6,463 nucleotides of DNA from Gammaproteobacteria bacterium (GTDB lineage: Bacteria > Pseudomonadota > Gammaproteobacteria > Steroidobacterales > MnTg04). Both the position numbers and the translations under genes were made by a program. The stretch spans positions 1 through 6,463 of the forward strand of contig JAPUHG010000013.1 of NCBI GenBank assembly GCA_027297845.1. Reading direction: 5' to 3'. A model generated the notes under the pieces. It was not told the DNA's origin. It searched no databases and saw only the letters and a list, made by a program, of their open reading frames with translations. Shown piece by piece: positions 1 through 5,524 of the stretch. The stretch's first letter is position 1. Every line of letters begins with the position of its first letter.

Positions 1-42
1 CCGGTAACCTGGCAATTGCTCACAAACGGCGCTGGTTTTGAA

Positions 43-1869
43 TTATTCAGGTAGCGCTACGTTAAACTCGATGGCTGCCAGCTGCTCGGGCGCTGCGCCA
101 ATTTCCAACAAAACCTCGTGCCAGCGGGGATCGTTATGCAGCTTTTGGTACAGCGGATTGAATGCAGCATCTCCAACCGATCCTGGGAATATCTCGGTCG
201 CAAGTCTCATAATCCGGAACGCCTCATCGGCGTTGCCGAGCCACGCGTTCAGCCGAGCATGTCCGTGCGGCCACCTTTCTTCGTCTTGAATTTCGAGTAA
301 TTCCCGTAACGCTGCTGCCGATTCTTCCTCACGACCCAGATCGTGCAGCGCCAATACCGTTCCATGTAGACGGTAGGGCGCATGATTGTCCAACTCGAAA
401 TCTGCAAGTGCACCGGCCGGATCTTCCGCCACCAACTTGACCAGACCGGATTTCCACCTACCGCTCTCCGCGTCCGGACTCAAGCTGATTGCTATTGCAT
501 ACCGGCGTAGCGCGTCGTCGTTACGCCCGGCCTGCAGGTAGGTCCAGCCAAGGTTCCAGTGAACCCATAGGTTCAGGGGGTCGCGTTCCGTAAGATACTC
601 AAATATGCGAATAGCCAGGTCTGATCTGCCAATACCTGAGGCCAGGGTCGCTAATCCTAAAAGAGCGTTCAAGTTGGACGGGTCGACTGCGTTGGCGTCT
701 TCGAACAGTCTGGCAGCAGCGACACGGTCATTGTCCCTGAACATCTTCTGCCAAGCCATGAATGTCTTGAGTCTCGGATTATCGGGATCCAGCGCCAATA
801 TGCGGTCACGTGTTTCGAGGGCCAGCACTTCCAGCTCATCTCTTTCTTTCCAATCGGCTTCCAGTTGTGGAGCAGCATAGAGCAACATCAATTCGAGTAG
901 CGCATCGACATAACCCGGATCGATTTCCAGCGCCTGCTTCAACATTTCTTCGGCTTTCGGATATTTGTCGGCATTTTGCAGTTTGACAATTTGCTGCGCC
1001 TGTAAATAGAGCGGATAGGCAAGCACGTTCGCCCGAGTGGCTTTTGGAGAATCGCCGAGCAAAGTCAGTCGAAGCTGCTCGACAACCTGTGCCGCAACTT
1101 CGTCCTGAATCGCGAAAATGTCATCCAGAGACCGATCATAGGTTTCCGACCAGAGATGGGTATCGGAGCGCGCCTCGATCAGTTGCACGGTAATGCGCAC
1201 CTGGTTACCGGCTCTGCGAACCGATCCTTCCAGGATGTGTGCGACATTGAGTTTCTCTGCGACTTCCGGGATGTTGATATCATTTCCCCGGAACGAAAAG
1301 GCGGACGAACGGGAGATGACCCGCAACTCGGGAATTTTTGCCAGCAGGTTCAGCAATTCTTCTGATATACCATCCGCGAAATACGCCTGCTCCGGGTCCG
1401 AACTCATGTTGACGAACGGCAAGACCGCGATGGACTGGTCGCCATAGGACTCCACCAACGCCTCGGCTCGGCCTTCCTGGCGGGCGGTCTCGGCGATAGA
1501 CGCTTCCCTGGACACCGATAGCACGAACTTGTCGAGTGCAAAATATCCCAGGGCGAGTACGAGCGTGATCGTGATCAGGCGATCGAAGCGCCTGGCCGCC
1601 TGCATGGAAACAGTTGCGCCGTGATCGATATCCCGGTCGCGCTTGAGTCCTTCGGGCGTGAGATCAAACACCCAGGTCAGGATGAGGACCGGGATAAAGC
1701 CGATCGCAAGAACAATAACGATGGCACGAGCTGCGGCGTCGCTAAAGCCAAACAGCGGGAACAATGTCTCAACGATCTGGATAACCAGCCAGGATACAGC
1801 CGCATAGGCGATCGCCATACGGACGACATTGCGGCGTTTTAACTCGGCAAAGAACGACATTGTCTTCAT
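43..1869 (-). CDS. Membrane-anchored TolB/FlgO-like domain protein with C-terminal TPR repeats
   Basis: The protein has 608 residues. The N-terminus carries the SFFAELKRRNVVR signature that opens many gammaproteobacterial membrane TPR proteins. Hydrophobic segments lie near residues 17-37, 47-69 and 97-114, so three membrane passes are likely, and they leave the C-terminal part probably periplasmic. Residues about 145-270 form a TolB-N/FlgO-like domain, recognisable by SIAVLPFVNMSSDPEQAYFADGIS split over 146-169, by LEGSVRR (213-219) and by THLWSETYDR (237-246). This domain is common in CadC-like and class III cyclase-linked regulators, but neither a cyclase nor a winged helix is present here. 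TPR-like helices fill about 283-560 (for example YPKAEEMLKQALEIDPG and AIRIFEYLTERDPLN). A scaffold or sensory role is inferred; the substrate is unknown. GGGAGG lies only 2 nt before the ATG at 1869 and 11 nt before a second ATG at 1860, so MSFFAEL (605 residues) is an alternative start. The gene is divergent from the lipoprotein at 2176. Confidence 0.9.
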   Translation of the reverse strand: MKTMSFFAELKRRNVVRMAIAYAAVSWLVIQIVETLFPLFGFSDAAARAIVIVLAIGFIPVLILTWVFDLTPEGLKRDRDIDHGATVSMQAARRFDRLITITLVLALGYFALDKFVLSVSREASIAETARQEGRAEALVESYGDQSIAVLPFVNMSSDPEQAYFADGISEELLNLLAKIPELRVISRSSAFSFRGNDINIPEVAEKLNVAHILEGSVRRAGNQVRITVQLIEARSDTHLWSETYDRSLDDIFAIQDEVAAQVVEQLRLTLLGDSPKATRANVLAYPLYLQAQQIVKLQNADKYPKAEEMLKQALEIDPGYVDALLELMLLYAAPQLEADWKERDELEVLALETRDRILALDPDNPRLKTFMAWQKMFRDNDRVAAARLFEDANAVDPSNLNALLGLATLASGIGRSDLAIRIFEYLTERDPLNLWVHWNLGWTYLQAGRNDDALRRYAIAISLSPDAESGRWKSGLVKLVAEDPAGALADFELDNHAPYRLHGTVLALHDLGREEESAAALRELLEIQDEERWPHGHARLNAWLGNADEAFRIMRLATEIFPGSVGDAAFNPLYQKLHNDPRWHEVLLEIGAAPEQLAAIEFNVALPE

Positions 1870-2175
1870 GGCCTCCCGGGGCTCGCCCGATCATGAGGGA
1901 AGTGGCCGATTTTGTCGATTCGACGGGCGGGTAAGGTCATTTACCTATTTTTCACTTCATGGATTTGATGCCCACTATGCACATTGAGTAGCAGCGCCTC
2001 GGTACTCGCTGATTTGCAAGTGGATCGCCTGATTTTTTTCGATCGTCTCCCCGACTACAAAACCATGATCGTGCGCGGCCCATACCCATGCTGGCCCTAA
2101 TGCGCAGCACACCATCCCTTTGAACCAAAAGGCGCTACACCATTCTAAATGAGCACTCCGGTTATAATGGATACT
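1870..2175. promoter_or_regulatory. Divergent intergenic region between the two TPR genes
   Basis: About 300 bp separate two divergent genes, so promoters for both should lie here. Visible structures are a perfect palindrome GTCGA-T-TCGAC at 1914-1924, GGTAA-N6-TTACC at 1930-1945, a 7-T run at 2033-2039 inside a weak GATCG/CGATC inverted repeat (2023-2044), and a perfect TATAAT at 2163-2168. I could not place a convincing -35/-10 pair for the minus-strand gene. No RNA gene, transposase remnant or riboswitch is recognisable. The two inverted repeats close to the minus-strand gene are possible operator sites, which is inference only. Confidence 0.5.
2163..2168 (+). promoter_or_regulatory. Candidate -10 box (TATAAT) just before the lipoprotein start
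   Basis: The hexamer matches the sigma-70 -10 consensus exactly. A transcript starting about 7 nt downstream would begin almost on the ATG at 2176, which has no clear Shine-Dalgarno, so a leaderless or nearly leaderless message is possible. No good -35 is present at 16-18 bp (positions 2140-2145 read CCATTC) and there is no TGn extension. The match may therefore be chance. Confidence 0.3.
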
Positions 2176-3330
2176 ATGGTTAGCAAGGGAAAATTCTCTG
2201 GGCTCGCATTGGTGCTGCTGTTGACGGCATGTGCGGCGCCGATTCCGTTTGCGCAGACCGGCGCTATCGATCGCGAGCAATTATTGAGCGGCGGCGCACT
2301 GCCGGTACACATTCAATCAGCAATCCACCTGCCCGACGACGACGTACTCGGCCTCAGCGCGGAAATGGTTCGCTTCGTCGATCAGGCCGCGGCGAGCAGC
2401 GGTACCGATACGGGCAAAGTCGACGCGCTTTTGCAGGCATTGTTTCTATCGCCCGAGATAAATTTTGTATTCGATCCGATGGCCACCTATACGGCGGCGC
2501 AGACCTTCGAATACGCCCGGGCCAATTGCCTCGCCTTTGCCGGCATGGTGACGGTGATGCTTCGCCACATGGGGATCAAGGCACAATTCAATGAGGTAGA
2601 TGTGCCGGAAGTCTGGGATATGCGAAGTTTGAAGACGATGATCCTGTATAAACATGTCAACGTGATGATTCATCCGCGCGGCGGGCGGAAAAAGGTCGTG
2701 GATCTCGATGCAGCGGAATATGACAGTAGTTACAAGCAAAGAATTATTTCCGATCAACAAGCGGTCGCGCAGTATTACAACAACCGTGCGATGGACTATT
2801 TGTTCGATGAAAACCTGGCGGACGCATTCAGTTACCTGAGCAAAGCGATCACGCTCGACCCACAAGCCTCATACCTGTGGGCCAATCTTGGCACCTTTTA
2901 TCGAAATGCAGGCAATCGAAGCGCCGCCGAACTTTCCTACAGGATCGCGTTGAACGAGAAACCGCGGAACCTGATTGCGATCAGCAACCTGGCGCGGTTA
3001 TACGCGAACGACGGGAAAACGGAACTGGCGCGGAAGCTGGACAAAAAGGCTGAATATTTTCGTAGCCGTAACCCGTATTTCCGTTACCGGCAGGGCATAA
3101 ACGCTTTTTCGGAGCAGGATTTCGCGACCGCCATGCGCCACACCAAAGCCGCGATCCGGATTTATCCGCGAGAGCATCGCTTCCATTTCCTGCTGGGTGC
3201 GATCTACGAAAAGGTCGGCAACCAGAAAAAGGCAGAGGCCAGTATGCAGAAGGCAGTTGCGATGAGTGCCGATGCGAAACAAAGCGCCAGGTACCAGAGC
3301 AAAATGGACCACCTGCTTTCATCGCGTTAG
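2176..3330 (+). CDS. Transglutaminase-like and TPR repeat lipoprotein
   Basis: With the start at 2176 the protein has 384 residues. Its N-terminus is a classic lipoprotein signal: a short basic stretch (VSKGKF), a hydrophobic core (LALVLL) and the lipobox LTAC with Cys19 as lipidation site. Ala at +2 fits outer-membrane sorting. Residues about 75-185 look like a transglutaminase/cysteine-protease fold: Cys118 in ANCLAFAGM, His160 in YKHVNVMI and an Asp in VVDLDAAEYD (176 or 178) match the Cys-His-Asp order. TPR-like helix pairs follow from about 203 to 370 (for example AFSYLSKAITLDPQASYLW). The family role is unclear; peptide cleavage or cross-linking in the periplasm is inferred from the fold. 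An in-frame ATG at 2149 adds nine uncharged or acidic residues before the signal and has no Shine-Dalgarno, so the later ATG is preferred. The ATG at 2167 is also possible. The next gene converges on it after 27 bp. Confidence 0.9.
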   Translation: MVSKGKFSGLALVLLLTACAAPIPFAQTGAIDREQLLSGGALPVHIQSAIHLPDDDVLGLSAEMVRFVDQAAASSGTDTGKVDALLQALFLSPEINFVFDPMATYTAAQTFEYARANCLAFAGMVTVMLRHMGIKAQFNEVDVPEVWDMRSLKTMILYKHVNVMIHPRGGRKKVVDLDAAEYDSSYKQRIISDQQAVAQYYNNRAMDYLFDENLADAFSYLSKAITLDPQASYLWANLGTFYRNAGNRSAAELSYRIALNEKPRNLIAISNLARLYANDGKTELARKLDKKAEYFRSRNPYFRYRQGINAFSEQDFATAMRHTKAAIRIYPREHRFHFLLGAIYEKVGNQKKAEASMQKAVAMSADAKQSARYQSKMDHLLSSR

Positions 3331-3370
3331 CAGAGGTTTGCCAGAGAGATTTCTTCTTCAGTGCTCTGCT
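3329..3370. terminator. Weak inverted repeat between convergent genes
   Basis: AGCAGAG (3329-3335) and CTCTGCT (3364-3370) are perfect 7-bp arms around a 28-nt loop. They straddle the stop codons of the two convergent genes, which is where a bidirectional terminator would sit. The long loop and the lack of a strong T-run on either side make it a poor intrinsic terminator, so chance is a real possibility. Confidence 0.2.
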
Positions 3371-4050
3371 GTCTTGTATTGTTCAAGTCGCTTTCGATAC
3401 AGCAGCAAAACTCCTGGACCAAGAGCCAGCAGCATCACGGCGATGCCGGTGATGATTCCCCAACCGGAAAATATTGGCGCCGAGCATTCCTCTTTATAGC
3501 GAATATACACGTGGCAAGGGACCGCAACCAAGAGCTCCAGCACGCTGCCGGCGAGCAGGCGAGAAAGCATTTTGTGAACCAGCGATTCTTCGTCGTTGAC
3601 ATAGCGGTTGAATGCCAGGCCCCAGATAATCCAGGCTGGTATCCAGGAAAATATTAGCAGTATTGTCACGCTCCCCGAATCGACGAGCTGCGATTGCCAT
3701 GCGGTATCGATTGCAAAAGCGACTGAAATTAGCGCACCGGCAGTCAACAGGCCAGTTGCGAGCGCTGTGGCCCAGACAGTTCGTTTCAGGCTGGCTTTTG
3801 GCTTCGTTCGCCGAAAGGAGCGGTCGACGGATGCAAACAGAACCGCCTGCGCGATCAGTAAACCCAATACCGGGAGAAACACCAAGCCTAAACTAATCAG
3901 GGTTTCAGCAGCGCTCAAGTCCCAATCGAGGTCGTCGAAGCTGACAATCCAGGTGATGGATTCACCTGTAAGATATGACCACAATGGCAGGAACAGCAGA
4001 TACAAAAGCAGCAGATAAACCGCTGATACCAGGATTCCCCATCGTCGCAT
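3358..4050 (-). CDS. Six-helix integral membrane protein of unknown function
   Basis: The protein has 230 residues when started at the ATG at 4050. An AAAGGAG (4058-4064) lies 7 nt upstream of that ATG. An upstream in-frame ATG at 4095 would add 15 residues and put this ribosome site inside the gene. Hydrophobic segments lie near residues 5-27, 48-73, 92-115, 128-148, 165-182 and 195-218. A basic loop at 77-90 (SFRRTKPKASLKR) is probably cytoplasmic. The C-terminal part has a segment GSVLELLVAVPCH followed by IRYKEECSAP (168-192) and then LGPGVLLLYRKR (210-221). From memory this resembles conserved segments in uncharacterised bacterial membrane proteins, but I cannot name a family. Cys179, His180 and Cys189 lie close together near a membrane edge. 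The gene is 97 bp downstream of the diguanylate cyclase on the same strand. Function is not assigned. Confidence 0.85.
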   Translation of the reverse strand: MRRWGILVSAVYLLLLYLLFLPLWSYLTGESITWIVSFDDLDWDLSAAETLISLGLVFLPVLGLLIAQAVLFASVDRSFRRTKPKASLKRTVWATALATGLLTAGALISVAFAIDTAWQSQLVDSGSVTILLIFSWIPAWIIWGLAFNRYVNDEESLVHKMLSRLLAGSVLELLVAVPCHVYIRYKEECSAPIFSGWGIITGIAVMLLALGPGVLLLYRKRLEQYKTAEH

Positions 4051-4057
4051 CCCGATT

Positions 4058-4064
4058 CTCCTTT
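4058..4064 (-). promoter_or_regulatory. Ribosome binding site that fixes the start of the 230-residue membrane protein
   Basis: The minus strand reads AAAGGAG, then a 7-nt spacer, then ATG at 4050. This is the strongest Shine-Dalgarno in the window, and it selects MRRWGILVS as the N-terminus over the longer reading frame that opens at 4095. Confidence 0.8.
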
Positions 4065-4084
4065 GCCGCCGTACGCCAGCATGG

Positions 4085-4114
4085 AGTGTAGCCAATTCAA
4101 ATGGGAAATGGCGA
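4085..4114 (-). promoter_or_regulatory. Weak sigma-70-like promoter candidate for the membrane protein
   Basis: On the minus strand TCGCCA (4114-4109, 4 of 6 matches to TTGACA) is followed after 18 nt by TACACT (4090-4085, 4 of 6 to TATAAT). This would give a leader of roughly 28 nt containing the ribosome site. Matches of this quality occur by chance, so read-through from the cyclase gene is an equal alternative. Confidence 0.22.
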
Positions 4115-4147
4115 ATAGCGAAACAGAATTGAACCGGCTCTTTAGTT

Positions 4148-5317
4148 TTAACTACGCCCAGGGATTACGGTTTCGGAGAGTGTTTCCAGGCCCTGCGGTC
4201 CATCGAAGCGGGGCTCCGCACAAACTTGATTACGACCGGAGGATTTGGCCTGGTACAGCGCTTCGTCAGCCCGCTGTATCGTTTCCTTGATTTCTTCATT
4301 GGCGCGGTACTGGGCGACACCGACGGACACGGTTACCTTGATGTCGTCGGTAAATTCCCGCTCCGCGGTCAGCTCGCGAATGCGCTCGGCGCAATTGATC
4401 GCTCCCGACAAGCTGGTGCCCGGAAGCAGCACGATGAATTCCTCACCACCATAGCGCCCCATCGGATGACCGCGTCGGTGCACCTGATCCATCGTACGTA
4501 ATACACCACCGGCACGCATCGTGAATTCAGTGAGCACCTGGTCGCCGGCGAGGTGGCCGAAACGATCGTTGACGCGTTTGAAATGGTCGAGATCGAAAAT
4601 GCAGATTGAGAAAATCCGGTTCTCTTCATCGGCACGTACTTTTTCCTGGTCCAGACTGCCCATGATGAAACGGCGATTATAGGTGCGCGTCAATTCATCG
4701 CGCTCGGCCTGGTGAGTCGCGCTTTCGATCGCGCGTTCGAGGTTCCGGTTCTTCTCCCGCAGCGCGTGCTTTAGACTGCCGACGTAGTTGCCAAAATAAG
4801 CACTCCACAGAACCATTACCGTCAAAACCAGGAAACGCAGCGCTTCCTGGCTTAAATCGGCCTGGCTGACGCGCAACACATCATCGTAGATTAGCACCGC
4901 GGCATAACCGCTAAGCGAGAATATAGCCAGGAAAAGGAGTTCCGAACGGTTTAACTGGAACATCCCGAACAGCATGGTCATGACATAGACCATCAGCATG
5001 ATGTCTCTGGCCGGTGGCGAGAAATACATCAATGCCAGGATCCAGCACATCGCAACCAGGCACTGGAAAAGCGTTAGCGACGGATCGCTGAATCGCTTGT
5101 TAAGACCGGAGCGCAAAACGATAAAAATCACCATATTGGAAAGCGCTATTCCGCCAAGCATGAATAGCAAGGCATCGGGTTCGACAGTCAGGGCGCCGCT
5201 AAAAAATCCGGCCAGACCAAGAACAACCCACAGGCCGTACGAGACCAGGGCCATGCCAAAACGGCGCAGGCGTAACGCTTGTTTTTCATCATTTTTAGGT
5301 ACGACAAAATAATCCAC
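4148..5317 (-). CDS. Membrane-bound diguanylate cyclase (GGDEF domain, GGEEF motif)
   Basis: The protein has 389 residues. It should make cyclic di-GMP from two GTP at the inner membrane. Six hydrophobic segments lie near residues 22-43, 49-69, 84-99, 105-121, 127-144 and 162-179; they form a putative sensory module that I cannot assign to a named family. A charged helix (183-207) probably forms the coiled-coil linker. The GGDEF domain spans about 204-366: DELTRTYNRR (207-216), FDLDHFKRVND with metal ligand Asp242 and base-contacting Asn250, GHLAGD (254-259), active loop GGEEF (290-294) and VSVGVA (330-335). These residues predict activity. An RxxD I-site (Arg274-Asp277) is present but lies 12 residues before GGEEF instead of the usual 5, because of an apparent insertion at 280-286. 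The start is GTG; AGGGA lies 7 nt upstream and no in-frame ATG precedes the first membrane helix. The about 20-residue C-terminal tail past the domain is unassigned. Confidence 0.95.
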   Translation of the reverse strand: MDYFVVPKNDEKQALRLRRFGMALVSYGLWVVLGLAGFFSGALTVEPDALLFMLGGIALSNMVIFIVLRSGLNKRFSDPSLTLFQCLVAMCWILALMYFSPPARDIMLMVYVMTMLFGMFQLNRSELLFLAIFSLSGYAAVLIYDDVLRVSQADLSQEALRFLVLTVMVLWSAYFGNYVGSLKHALREKNRNLERAIESATHQAERDELTRTYNRRFIMGSLDQEKVRADEENRIFSICIFDLDHFKRVNDRFGHLAGDQVLTEFTMRAGGVLRTMDQVHRRGHPMGRYGGEEFIVLLPGTSLSGAINCAERIRELTAEREFTDDIKVTVSVGVAQYRANEEIKETIQRADEALYQAKSSGRNQVCAEPRFDGPQGLETLSETVIPGRS

Positions 5318-5339
5318 TTACCGATCCCTGGTTTAGTGC

Positions 5340-5465
5340 ATGCCGCATAGCATCATGGAATTCGCGTTTGCAAAGCGTGAGCGTCGTCGCATTCGTGAAT
5401 GCTACCGGGATTATGTAAAGCAGTTTATATCAAAAAGCCCTAAACGATTGGCCTGCAGGGTGTGA
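5340..5465 (+). CDS. Possible small basic protein (41 or 36 residues)
   Basis: An open frame runs from ATG 5340 (MPHSIMEF...) or ATG 5355 (MEFAFAKRERRR...) to TGA at 5463-5465. The product is strongly basic, with KRERRRIRECYRDYVKQF near the start and SKSPKRLACRV at the end, and could form one amphipathic helix. It lies in the 207-bp gap between two minus-strand genes, antisense to the leader of the cyclase. Against it: neither start has a visible Shine-Dalgarno, there is no clear promoter, and an ORF of this size is easily random. The sequence is not one I recognise. Confidence 0.25.
   Translation: MPHSIMEFAFAKRERRRIRECYRDYVKQFISKSPKRLACRV
5389..5402. repeat. Palindrome GCATTC-GT-GAATGC
   Basis: Two perfect 6-bp arms are separated by 2 bp, about 75 bp upstream of the cyclase GTG. 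The symmetry and position would suit an operator for a dimeric regulator of the cyclase. It also lies within the possible small ORF on the plus strand. No second copy was noticed in the window. Confidence 0.35.
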
Positions 5466-5499
5466 CTTCTCAGGCTAATCGCTAATACCGTACTTGGGG

Positions 5500-5523
5500 A
5501 AAAAAGATCAGGCGCTACGACTG
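5500..5523 (-). terminator. Likely intrinsic terminator after the ABC permease
   Basis: Immediately after the permease stop the minus strand has CAGTCG-TAG-CGCCTG, a short stem with one T/C mismatch. It is followed by ATC and then six T (5505-5500). The stem is short, with a 3-nt loop, so termination would be partial. If it works, the cyclase is transcribed separately from the permease. Confidence 0.4.
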
Positions 5524-5524
5524 G

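Noticed and set aside
1..42. Terminator or gene end to the left of the TPR protein
   Set aside because: Only a 4-bp CAAA/TTTG pairing is visible, with no T-run; too short to call anything.
2023..2044. GATCG/CGATC inverted repeat with a T7 run as an intrinsic terminator
   Set aside because: The T-run is in the loop, not after the stem, and no gene ends upstream of it in that orientation.
1975..2280. Minus-strand 101-residue ORF over the divergent spacer and the 5' end of the lipoprotein gene
   Set aside because: It overlaps the lipoprotein signal peptide on the opposite strand, has a low-complexity basic and Gln-rich start, no Shine-Dalgarno and no recognisable domain. The last 40 residues (HDHGFVVGETIEKNQ and onward) look more protein-like and could be a gene remnant, but I cannot support it.
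2446..2865. Minus-strand 139-residue ORF inside the lipoprotein gene
   Set aside because: It is a frame shadow of a well-supported gene with catalytic motifs and TPRs on the plus strand.
3608..4018. Plus-strand 136-residue ORF antisense to the membrane protein
   Set aside because: It is a shadow of the real minus-strand gene; the product has no domain and no ribosome site.
5414..5435. AT-rich TATAAA and TTTACA elements on the minus strand as a cyclase promoter
   Set aside because: No -35/-10 pair with 16-18 bp spacing and acceptable matches could be built from them.
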